In this document: positions 1 through 8,698 of the stretch, in pieces
How positions within the stretch are numbered: position 1 is the stretch's first letter
How the letters are laid out: the number at the start of each line of letters is the position of its first letter
Assembly: GCA_020718205.1 (NCBI GenBank)
Contig: DYSN01000003.1
Span: 1 to 64,000, forward strand
Direction: 5' to 3'
DNA length: 64,000 bases
DNA from: Draconibacterium orientale
GTDB taxonomy: Bacteria; Bacteroidota; Bacteroidia; Bacteroidales; UBA12170
Notes under the pieces: generated by a model
Database searches by the model: none
Seen by the model: the letters and a program-made list of their open reading frames with translations, nothing else
Told to the model about the DNA's origin: nothing
Program-made: the position numbers and the translations under genes

Positions 1-230
1 ATTCAACTGATTTTCACGTATATTTGAAAATCGGAAGATGCTGGTTTTTTGAAAAATACACCTTTCTTACCCCACCTTTTCCTTGTCTTGGACGTAAAGG
101 TAGGTAAATGAATAGATTTGTCGGTTGGGCCGTTTGGTCGGTTTTGAATTCATCAGGGTGTTGGCAGGCTTGAAGAATTTGTTCATCACCATAAAAACTA
201 TAGCAGTCTTTCTAAACTCAAAATTCTAAT

Positions 231-2501
231 ATGATGCGAATTACAAATTTACTACTGGTCTTTTTTATCTTTATTTCGGCTCTGGTGCGGGCTCAGGGAT
301 TCTACGACATCAATAGCGTGAATACCATAGAAATAACATTTGCCGAATCCAATTGGGACGCCATAATGGATCAAATGGTGGCCGATGGCAACGAGGAAAG
401 GCTCATGGGAAGTGTGAGCATTAATGGGGTGGTTTTCGACAGTGTGGGCGTGCGCTACAAGGGAAACAGCACCTATCAGGCCAACCGCGTTAAAAATCCG
501 CTGAACATCAAACTCGATTATATCATCAACGACCAAACTATGGAAGGCTACGGAACCATAAAATTGGCCAACGGATTTAAAGACCCCACTTTTATCCGCG
601 AAGTTCTGGGCTACGAGATTGCCCGAAAATATTTCCCCGCCGGCTTAGCCAACTATTCCGATGTCTATATCAACGGGACCCATCTGGGGCTTTATACCAA
701 CGACCAAAGCGTGGATAAGCTTTTTGCCCAAACCCATTATGGCAGCGATGAAAATGCTTTCTTCAAGGGCGAACTCAACGAAGGGAAAGTGCCCACCGGC
801 AGCGTTTGGGAGTATTTTGGCACCGATTCGACCGATTATTTTGACTATTATACTCAGGAATCCGACCAGGGCTGGGACCGTTTAATTCACTTTCTCGATA
901 CGCTGAACAACCATAACGCCTACACCCCCGAAGTGCTGAATATCGACCGTCATTTGTGGTTTCTGGCTTTCTCCAACCTTACCGTCAATCTCGACGGACC
1001 CATCAACAACCCGCAAAACTACTATGTTTATCAGGACAATAACGGGCGATTTAACCCAAGTCCCTGGGATTTGAACGAATGTTTTGGGGTTTTTACCATG
1101 CATCAAACGCTGGGGCCTTTGGGCACAGTGCAATTGCAGCAGATGAGCCCCTTTGCCAATCAAAACGAAGCCGATTTTCCGGTGGTGAGTAAAATATTGA
1201 GCAATGCGACCTATAAAAAAATGTATGTGGCCCACATGAAAACCATGATAGAAGAGAATTTTGCCGATGGTCAGTATGAAAGCAGAGCTCTTGAAATTCA
1301 GGATATGATAGATGCCTATGTTCAGGGCGACCCCAATAAATTCTTTACATACAACGATTTCATCAGCAATCTGTACACCCAATTGGGGGGAGGACCACAG
1401 GCTATTATCGGGGTTGTTCAGCTCATGGATGCCAGAGTTACCTACTTGATGGGACTCACCGAGTTTGAGTATGAATCGCCTTCCATTCAAGCCGTAACAC
1501 ATAGCCCCGAATCCGCTGTTCCCGGGCAGGAAATCGTGGTAAATGCTCAGGTGAGCAATGCCAGCATGGTTAAATTGGCCTATCGTTACAGTCCCTTTGG
1601 CGTGTTCGAAAAAGTGGATATGTTCGACGATGGCCAACACGATGAAGGGGCAGCCGGCGATGGAAATTATGGTGCTTCACTTGTGGCAGGATCCACCAAC
1701 ACCCAATATTATGTTTATGCGGAAAATGCTCAGGCAGCGGCCTTTAGCCCTGTGCGTGCAGAATACGAGTTCTATGAGATTGAAGTTAGTAATCCACTGG
1801 TAATTAACGAGTTTATGGCCGATAACGAGAGCACCATAGCCGATCAGGATGGGGAGTTTGAAGATTGGATTGAGATTTACAATAACAGCACCGAAGCCAT
1901 CAATCTGGCAGGATATTATCTTTCGGACGATCCCAACGAACCCGCCAAATGGGCATTCCCCGATACCACCCTTATGGCCGATGGATATTTGATAGTTTGG
2001 GCCGACAAGGATTTGGATCAGGCGGGGCTTCATGCCGATATAAAACTCTCTGCCGACGGCGAAACCATCATCCTCTCCGATCAAAATTTGAATCTGCTCG
2101 ATTTGGTGAGTTTTGGACTTCAAAAAGCCGACACCACCACAGGCCGCTATCCCAATGGAACAGGCGATTTTACCGAAATGCTCCCTACTTTTGGCGCAGA
2201 AAATCAGAATGCCTTATTGGTTCAGAACGAAACTCCATTTTCTTTCAGCCTTAATTTACGTAACTATCCCAACCCTTTCAGCCAATCGACTCAAATAGCC
2301 TTTAATTTGCCCGCTGAGAGCCCAGTGGTTCTGGAAATCTACAATCTCTTTGGTCAGAAAACCGATAAGCTGGTATCGCAAAGCCTTAGAGCCGGCTCAC
2401 ATGAATATTCCTGGAACAGGGGAAATGCTCCATCCGGGGTTTATATTTGCCGTTTGATTGTTGGGAATCAGACCAGCAGTTTAAAGATATTGGTTGAGTG
2501 A
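231..2501 (+). CDS. Secreted CotH-like protein with lamin-tail-like domain and T9SS type A sorting domain
   Basis: Signal peptide; CotH-like N-terminal region (RYKGNSTYQ, YTNDQSVDKLF, PWDLNECFG); lamin-tail-like LVINEFMADNESTIADQDGEFEDWIEIYNNS; C-terminal NYPNPFSQSTQIAF...GVYICRLIVGNQTSSLKILVE. Confidence 0.85.
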   Translation: MMRITNLLLVFFIFISALVRAQGFYDINSVNTIEITFAESNWDAIMDQMVADGNEERLMGSVSINGVVFDSVGVRYKGNSTYQANRVKNPLNIKLDYIINDQTMEGYGTIKLANGFKDPTFIREVLGYEIARKYFPAGLANYSDVYINGTHLGLYTNDQSVDKLFAQTHYGSDENAFFKGELNEGKVPTGSVWEYFGTDSTDYFDYYTQESDQGWDRLIHFLDTLNNHNAYTPEVLNIDRHLWFLAFSNLTVNLDGPINNPQNYYVYQDNNGRFNPSPWDLNECFGVFTMHQTLGPLGTVQLQQMSPFANQNEADFPVVSKILSNATYKKMYVAHMKTMIEENFADGQYESRALEIQDMIDAYVQGDPNKFFTYNDFISNLYTQLGGGPQAIIGVVQLMDARVTYLMGLTEFEYESPSIQAVTHSPESAVPGQEIVVNAQVSNASMVKLAYRYSPFGVFEKVDMFDDGQHDEGAAGDGNYGASLVAGSTNTQYYVYAENAQAAAFSPVRAEYEFYEIEVSNPLVINEFMADNESTIADQDGEFEDWIEIYNNSTEAINLAGYYLSDDPNEPAKWAFPDTTLMADGYLIVWADKDLDQAGLHADIKLSADGETIILSDQNLNLLDLVSFGLQKADTTTGRYPNGTGDFTEMLPTFGAENQNALLVQNETPFSFSLNLRNYPNPFSQSTQIAFNLPAESPVVLEIYNLFGQKTDKLVSQSLRAGSHEYSWNRGNAPSGVYICRLIVGNQTSSLKILVE

Positions 2502-2535
2502 AGTTTGTGACGTTTGGTCTTTAGGCAGTTGAAGG

Positions 2536-3669
2536 CTAATTATCCGCCAAAATCCGGTATAGCTCCTGATTGAGGTAATAATGATGGCCATCCACTTGTT
2601 TTTTCTCTAAGACTTGCAAATCACACAATTGGTTTAAATAATTCCGGGCAGTATTTTCAGAGTAAATGCCCGCATCCACCAAATGTTTAACCTTAGTAAA
2701 GGGTTGAGTGAAAATGGCTTCAACGAGTTTATCCGGATTTCTGAAATTGTCTTTTTGACTTGAGATAAAGCGGAGAATTGAGTCACGGGTTTCAACAATA
2801 TCGTTGATTTTATGGAAGGTAATATTCGAAGTTTCTTCAATAGCCCGCAGCATAAAAAGTATCCAGAATTTCCAGTTGCCTTTTTGTGAAACGCCATTCA
2901 AGCCATAATAGTAATCATCTTTATGATCTAAAATATATCGGCTGAGGAACAAAATCGGGTAATCGAGCAAGCCCTTATTGGTTAAATAGTGAATATTAAA
3001 CACCCTGCCTGCCCGGCCATTACCATCGCGAAACGGATGAATGGCTTCGAACTGATAGTGGGCAATGGCCATTTTCAGCAAATGATCGATTTTGAAAGAT
3101 TTATCGTCGTTTACAAAACGGATTAAATTTTGGAGTTTCTCTTCAATTATTTTCTGACCATAGGGAGGCGTATACACAGTTTTGCCCGCGTTGGGTCCCG
3201 TCCCGCCCGCTTTAATTCTGGTATTGATAAAATCGGGCCTTATGCCATCGGAGGTTTGCTTGATTTCGTTGTAAATCCTGATAAAATAGTCCATGTCGAA
3301 GCGCTCTTTTTCATTGAGATATTGAAACCCCGACCAAAGCGCTTCGCGATATTTCAGCACTTCCTTCGATTTTGGATTCATCAATTTGGCTTCATCGCTA
3401 AAAGCTTTGTATAAATCGTCGTCGGTGGTAAAGATATTTTCAATTTCGCTCGATAGTTTAGCCTCCTGCAGGCTAATGGTATTGATGAGCAGGCCCTGAT
3501 TGGGAATAACAGCACTTCGGCCATGCAGCCGCGCCAGAGCAGCTCTGGCATCAGCCAGTTTTTCCAATATTTCTACCTGAGAATATAATTCTGCATGAAT
3601 GGGCAGCAAAGGCAAATCATTCCACGGAAGATTTCTATCTGGGTTGATGGGATACATTAATTCAGACAT
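2536..3669 (-). CDS. Fic family protein (probable AMP-transferase) with C-terminal winged-helix-like region
   Basis: Canonical Fic motif HPFRDGNGRAGR; N-terminal SSEIEN fits the inhibitory [S/T]xxxE[G/N] motif; C-terminal wHTH-like TKVKHLVDAGIYSENTARNYLNQLCDLQVLEKK. Confidence 0.92.
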   Translation of the reverse strand: MSELMYPINPDRNLPWNDLPLLPIHAELYSQVEILEKLADARAALARLHGRSAVIPNQGLLINTISLQEAKLSSEIENIFTTDDDLYKAFSDEAKLMNPKSKEVLKYREALWSGFQYLNEKERFDMDYFIRIYNEIKQTSDGIRPDFINTRIKAGGTGPNAGKTVYTPPYGQKIIEEKLQNLIRFVNDDKSFKIDHLLKMAIAHYQFEAIHPFRDGNGRAGRVFNIHYLTNKGLLDYPILFLSRYILDHKDDYYYGLNGVSQKGNWKFWILFMLRAIEETSNITFHKINDIVETRDSILRFISSQKDNFRNPDKLVEAIFTQPFTKVKHLVDAGIYSENTARNYLNQLCDLQVLEKKQVDGHHYYLNQELYRILADN

Positions 3670-3765
3670 TAATTATCTTTATTTTTAATGTTTACATTGA
3701 ATTCAGGCATCAAATATACCAGGAAATTTCATACAAACATTAATTATTTCATATATTAATGTCTG
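3663..3765. promoter_or_regulatory. Putative fic promoter/operator with two CATTAA-N12-TTAATG palindromes
   Basis: CATTAATTATCTTTATTTTTAATG (3667-3690, overlapping the fic start codon) and CATTAATTATTTCATATATTAATG (3738-3761); outer inverted repeat CAGACATTAAT (3663-3673)/ATTAATGTCTG (3755-3765); minus-strand TATATTTG (-7-like) at 3711-3718 between them. Confidence 0.5.
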
Positions 3766-3947
3766 CTATATCTTTTGACCTTAAAATCAGGTTTTGCAAT
3801 TCGCGTTTTGGATGGTCGAATTTTAAGAATTCAGCGCCTTTTGTAGGTTAATATTTCATAGATTCCGGGGTAAAAAAAATAAATTAATCTGCTCATTATA
3901 AACACATTTCGACTATTTTTGAAAGGCTAATTCAAACACATAAAATC

Positions 3948-4133
3948 ATGGCCGAAAACAATTGCGAAAGCTGCCCCATGAGGGCAAAATACGATGCAAA
4001 ACCCAAATCATTCGTTGGCCGTTTCCGGCGGTGGCATATTAAATTTAGTCCCGGTTGGAAAGCCTACATAAAATCGCTCGACGAGACTAAGCGGATGGAG
4101 GTTGTGGAGAAATATCAACTGGCGAAACCCTGA
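3948..4133 (+). CDS. Small conserved-looking protein, 61 aa, N-terminal CxxC
   Basis: ORF MAENNCESCPMRAKYDAKPKSFVGRFRRWHIKFSPGWKAYIKSL; no competing strong ORF. Confidence 0.6.
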   Translation: MAENNCESCPMRAKYDAKPKSFVGRFRRWHIKFSPGWKAYIKSLDETKRMEVVEKYQLAKP

Positions 4134-4224
4134 ACCTTTGGTTTGTGATTTGGAAATATAATCCATGAATGAGCTTTCTAATCCGGATGGTTCATTGAGA
4201 TTTTCGTTATGGTTATACCAGGAG

Positions 4225-5241
4225 CTATTCAGCGGGCTTTTCAAACCGCAATTTCATTACAATCTCAACACTGATTAAGTGTTCATATTTGAATTCCACA
4301 GAGGGGTTTATTCTAAGTAAAGAGGGTCGATATATCATTCCAACAAGAAAGAGCTTGTTAAATTGATGGTATCCATTAAGTTGAAAGCCTATGGACTCTG
4401 TTTTTTTCTTTATGGGTTCTCTGCCAGGTTGTTGCGGGTCAAACTGCTCATAATATCTTAAATCCCAGATGTTTCTGGAATAGCTTAGGCCATACCCCAG
4501 TGAAAAACGATTTAAAGCATAATTTTGAGTTAAGCTAACAAACAGCGAGCTCATAAGTTCATACTCTCCACTGATATCAATGGCTCCAATGAAGGGGGCA
4601 AAGAAATCAGATGCAGCATAGGCTTTCAAACTAATAAACCTCGAATCCCGATAAAAATATTCTAAACCTGCAGATAGTCCCCAAAAACCTAAATTTCTCT
4701 TGGTTGGTTCGTTGGGCGGTTGAAGAAAGAAAACATTGATATAGGGTAGGCCAATGGTTAAATTTACGACTCCCTTATGTGACGGAAATTTTTTGCCAAA
4801 ATAATCGTAATAAAATTTTGATACGGGGGGCCTGATTATTCTAATACTATCGTCCTGGTTGAGAAACACATGACGGCCATAATAAAACCTTTTTTGGTTG
4901 GTGAAATCTATCAGATAGCCAGCAGGGGCAAAATGCATGAAAATGAGATTACCATACAAAAATGGAGCGTTTGGTGATGATTTTACTGTGTAATTTGTTT
5001 CGACCGAGTCGGTAATCAGTAGAATCTCTAAATCATCTTTCGATCGGGCTAATTTCACCTTCGCTGGTAAATTATAAGAGCTGTCAGCAATTCTAATTTT
5101 CGCGTTTGCGGCGTTCGATTTTATATTCACATTATAAAGCCTGCGGGTTGAAATAGTGGCACACGATGACGTGATTAAAGCTAAAATAAGAATGAAGGTG
5201 AAGCTTTTTAAATATTGCGCAATGCTTTTAGAATACATCAT
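4225..5241 (-). CDS. Hypothetical lipoprotein
   Basis: 338-aa ORF with lipobox-like ALITSSCATIS; aromatic, beta-strand-rich C-terminal half. Confidence 0.75.
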   Translation of the reverse strand: MMYSKSIAQYLKSFTFILILALITSSCATISTRRLYNVNIKSNAANAKIRIADSSYNLPAKVKLARSKDDLEILLITDSVETNYTVKSSPNAPFLYGNLIFMHFAPAGYLIDFTNQKRFYYGRHVFLNQDDSIRIIRPPVSKFYYDYFGKKFPSHKGVVNLTIGLPYINVFFLQPPNEPTKRNLGFWGLSAGLEYFYRDSRFISLKAYAASDFFAPFIGAIDISGEYELMSSLFVSLTQNYALNRFSLGYGLSYSRNIWDLRYYEQFDPQQPGREPIKKKTESIGFQLNGYHQFNKLFLVGMIYRPSLLRINPSVEFKYEHLISVEIVMKLRFEKPAE

Positions 5242-5303
5242 AATATTAATTATAGAAATATAGAAATATAGCCTTGATATGTTTTAGATACTCCAATGGC
5301 TCT

Positions 5304-5599
5304 TTATACATACTCGACTTCTTTTAAAATGGAAGGCCCAATATATGGGCTTAATCCATTTTTGGTTACCAACTCAAGTTTTTCGTTAACAAATAGGATT
5401 TCAAACAAATCAAAGACCGCCATAAAATTATCGAAATTCTCTTTATCCGGCTCAAAATCAATAAGAATATCGATATCGCTTTTATCCGATTGCTCATTTC
5501 AACATAAGATCCAAACAATCCAATATTCTGAACTCCATATTTTGTAAACTCCGATTTGTGAGTTCTGATTGTGTTTAATATAAATTCTCTCGAAACCAT
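5304..5599 (-). pseudogene. Frameshifted MNT-type nucleotidyltransferase (MntA-like) domain protein
   Basis: MVSREFILNTIRTHKSEFTKYGVQNIGLFGSYV in one frame; SDKSDIDILIDFEPDKENFDNFMAVFDLFEILFVNEKLELVTKNGLSPYIGPSILKEVEYV* in the next; junction near 5500. Confidence 0.75.
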
Positions 5600-5721
5600 A
5601 CTTTTTAATATAATTTCAAAGATACAAATCTTTCTGCTTTCCAATAAGTGTCTTTTTCCTTGTTCGGGATTTTATAAGTATTCATATAGACTAAATCTAT
5701 CAGTCTATCAATATTATTGAT

Positions 5722-5752
5722 TTGACATATATCTCTTTTGGCTATAGTTTTG
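5722..5752 (+). promoter_or_regulatory. Putative ahpC promoter, TTG-N20-TAGTTTTG
   Basis: Matches the Bacteroidota -33 TTG / -7 TAnnTTTG pattern, 55 nt upstream of the ahpC ATG. Confidence 0.45.
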
Positions 5753-5807
5753 CCGAAAAATTAGAAAATTCAACAAATAAATAAATCATTCATAAAAACG
5801 AATAACT

Positions 5808-6371
5808 ATGTCACAAATTGGAAAACAGATTGTCGATTTCAAAGTTCAGGCTTTTGCCAACAACGATTTTAAAACAGTAACAAAACAAGATGTTCTTGGA
5901 AAATGGTCCATCTTTTTCTTCTATCCCGCCGATTTTACTTTTGTCTGCCCCACCGAGCTCGAAGACTTAGCCAACATGTACGACCAGTTCAAAGCCACCG
6001 GAACTGAAATTTACTCGGTTTCTACCGATACTCATTTCGTTCACAAGGCATGGCACGACACCTCCGATACCATCAAGAAAATCAAATATCCCATGCTGGC
6101 CGACCCAACAGGTGTTTTGAGCCGTGGATTCGATGTGATGATTGAAGAAGCAGGATTGGCCGAAAGAGGTACCTTCATCGTAAACCCACAGGGCGAAATT
6201 GTTGCCTATGAAGTTATTGCAGGAAATGTGGGCCGTAACGCTGACGAGTTGCTGCGCCGATTGAAAGCTCTGCAATTTGTGGCCGCTCACCCAGCAGAAG
6301 TTTGTCCCGCCAAATGGGAAGAAGGCAAAAAGACCCTGAAACCAGGAATTGATTTAGTTGGAGTCATTTAA
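5808..6371 (+). CDS. ahpC: Alkyl hydroperoxide reductase subunit C (peroxiredoxin)
   Basis: DFTFVCPTELEDLA and C-terminal AEVCPAKWEEGKKTLKPGIDLVGVI. Confidence 0.96.
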   Translation: MSQIGKQIVDFKVQAFANNDFKTVTKQDVLGKWSIFFFYPADFTFVCPTELEDLANMYDQFKATGTEIYSVSTDTHFVHKAWHDTSDTIKKIKYPMLADPTGVLSRGFDVMIEEAGLAERGTFIVNPQGEIVAYEVIAGNVGRNADELLRRLKALQFVAAHPAEVCPAKWEEGKKTLKPGIDLVGVI

Positions 6372-6448
6372 TCACGTTAAACACTTTTGGGAGGCTGATT
6401 TGGTCCATTGCAACCACCTTCAGCTTCCTTTTTTAAAACCAGATAAAC

Positions 6449-8006
6449 ATGTTGGAACAAGCTATAAAAGAACAAGTTACCGGAATTTTTTGAATCACTC
6501 AAAAACCAATATACCTTTAAAATTCAAACCCATCCACAACATCCGCAGGCTCAGGAGCTGAAAGATTTGCTGGAAGATGTAGCAGGCTGCTCCCCATATA
6601 TGGAGGATCAAATGGCGGGGGATGAAGGTTTTTCGTTCGAAATATTGAAAAACGGAAACCCTGCGAACATTGTTTTTAAAGCCGTTCCAACAGGTCATGA
6701 GTTCTCAAGCCTTTTGGCTGCAATTCTCAATCTCGATGGCATTGGGAAAAATCTTCCCGATGAGATGCTCAGCCGCCGCATTCAAAACCTGCGGGGGAAT
6801 ATTGAGCTGAAAAGCTATATTTCGCTCACTTGTACCAATTGCCCCGAAGTGGTGAAAGCCCTGAATGTCATCACCATACTCAATCAAAATATCCGCAACG
6901 AGATTATAGATGGAGGCATTTTCTGCGAAGAAATTGAAAAGCTGAACATTCAGGCGGTTCCAACGGTCTATGCCAATGGACAGGTGCTGCATATTGGTCG
7001 CTCCTCTTTGGGCGAATTGCTCGAAAAACTCGAAACATTGGTTGGTTCCAACTTTCAGGCGAGCTCTGAAATCAGTAATTTTGATGTGGTGGTAGCAGGT
7101 GGAGGTCCCGCCGGAGTTTCTGCAGCCATCTATTCAGCCCGTAAAGGATTCTCAGTGGCTTTAGTGGCCGAGACCATTGGCGGACAAGTGGCTGAAACCG
7201 TGGGAATTGAAAACATGATTTCCATAGCCCAAACCACCGGCAAGGAACTCTCCGCAAATCTGAAGAAGCATTTGCAGGACTATCCCGTTCATATTTTCGA
7301 TAACCGCAGAATCGCCTCCTCCGAAATAGTGGATGGCATAAAATATATTACCACCACTTCGGGGGAAAAATTTTCGGCCCCCGCACTCATCATTGCCACA
7401 GGTGCCAGTTGGCGCCGGCTGGGAGTTCCCGGCGAAAAGGAATATATGGGCTCCGGGGTGGCTTTTTGCGCCCATTGCGACGGCCCTTTCTACAAAGGCA
7501 AAAAAGTAGTGGTGATTCGCGGAGGAAATTCCGGTCTCGAAGCCGCCATCGATCTGTCAAATCTGGCTTCGCATGTTACCGTTCTCGAGTTTTTGGAAGA
7601 GCTGAAAGGCGATCAGATTTTGCAGGACAAGTTGAAAAGCATGTCCAATGTGGAGTTTATTCCGGGCGCCGCCACCACAGCCATATTGGGCGATGGCAGC
7701 AAGGTAAATGCGCTTCAATATTCCGAAATAGCCACAGGTGAAAGTAAAACCATTGTTACCGACGGGGTTTTTGTGCAAATTGGGCTGATTTCCAATAGCT
7801 CCGTTTTCAAGGATATGGTCGATACCAACCGAATGGGCGAGATAGCCATAGATGCGCACTGCCGCACCCGCGAAGCTGGAGTTTATGCTGCAGGCGATGT
7901 TTCGGTGGTGCCCTAAAAGCAAATCGTCATTGCCATGGGCGAAGGCTCCAAAGCAGCACTATCGGCCTTCGAAGACAAAATTAAAATCCGCCTGCTAAAA
8001 AGATAA
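6449..8006 (+). pseudogene. ahpF: Alkyl hydroperoxide reductase subunit F, disrupted by a frameshift and an in-frame stop
   Basis: MLEQAIKEQVTGIF | T6 frameshift | ESLKNQYTFKIQTHPQHPQAQELKDLLEDVAG...SLTCTNCP...CAHCDGPF...AGDVSVVP TAA KQIVIAMGEGSKAALSAFEDKI; the longest intact frame is 6567-7916. Confidence 0.85.
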
Positions 8007-8125
8007 AAATCGATTTCCAATACTGACATATTTAGAAATCACCGGCTTCTGTGGACCTCTCTGCGGACGCCTTTTTTGCAAGATTTCATGATGTTTTAGG
8101 TAAAAGGATAATATCCGGTAAAAAT

Positions 8126-8154
8126 AAAAAACCCACTCAAATAAGTGGGTTTTT
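8126..8154. terminator. Hairpin terminator between ahpF and the tRNA cluster
   Basis: AAAAACCCACT-caaata-AGTGGGTTTTT with A/T tracts on both sides. Confidence 0.7.
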
Positions 8155-8157
8155 GTG

Positions 8158-8230
8158 AGCGAAAGACGAGGCTCGAACTCGCGACCCTGACCTTGGGAAG
8201 GTCATGCTCTACCAACTGAGCTACTTTCGC
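8158..8230 (-). tRNA. tRNA-Gly (CCC)
   Basis: Minus strand GCGAAAGTAGCTCAGTTGGTAGAGCATGACCTTCCCAAGGTCAGGGTCGCGAGTTCGAGCCTCGTCTTTCGCT; loop TTCCCAA. Confidence 0.92.
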
Positions 8231-8384
8231 TTAGACACCGCAATATTACTAAGAATTTTCAAAATATAATCGGGTTATCGTGCTGTTTTTTTAGGTAATT
8301 CTAAGTAAATCCCCTTTTTGTTAACGGTGGTAATTAGCTAACGCCCACAAACAAAAAAAGCCTACTCCAATGAGTAAGCTTTTG

Positions 8385-8457
8385 AGCGAAAGACGAGATT
8401 CGAACTCGCGACCCTGACCTTGGCAAGGTCATGCTCTACCAACTGAGCTACTTTCGC
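8385..8457 (-). tRNA. tRNA-Gly (GCC)
   Basis: Cloverleaf with loop TTGCCAA and T discriminator. Confidence 0.95.
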
Positions 8458-8461
8458 AAAG

Positions 8462-8546
8462 TACCCGGGGCGGGACTTGAACCCGCACGATCGCAATGAT
8501 CATTGGATTTTAAGTCCAACGTGTCTACCAATTCCACCACCTGGGC
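8462..8546 (-). tRNA. tRNA-Leu (TAA)
   Basis: Class II tRNA GCCCAGGTGGTGGAATTGGTAGACACG...TTGGACTTAAAATCCAA...GCGGGTTCAAGTCCCGC. Confidence 0.93.
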
Positions 8547-8568
8547 AACTACCCTTAAGAACTTCTTG

Positions 8569-8641
8569 AGCGAAAGACGAGATTCGAACTCGCGACCCTG
8601 ACCTTGGCAAGGTCATGCTCTACCAACTGAGCTACTTTCGC
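8569..8641 (-). tRNA. tRNA-Gly (GCC)
   Basis: Body identical to the copy at 8385-8457. Confidence 0.95.
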
Positions 8642-8698
8642 TTTTTGCGGATGCAAATATACATATTAATTAAACTAAAAAACAAAAGTTTTTTTACA

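Noticed and set aside
882-1640. 252-aa minus-strand ORF inside the CotH-like gene
   Set aside because: Antisense to a strongly supported CDS; composition typical of a shadow ORF.
5645-5760. Short minus-strand reading frame NIDRLIDLVYMNTYKIPNKEKDTYWKAERFVSLKLY upstream of the MNT remnant
   Set aside because: Too short and unrecognised to call a second gene fragment; overlaps the ahpC promoter region.
8158-8641. Near-identical about 72-nt repeats resembling a direct-repeat or CRISPR-like array
   Set aside because: They are tRNA-Gly genes with full cloverleafs; spacing and content do not fit CRISPR.
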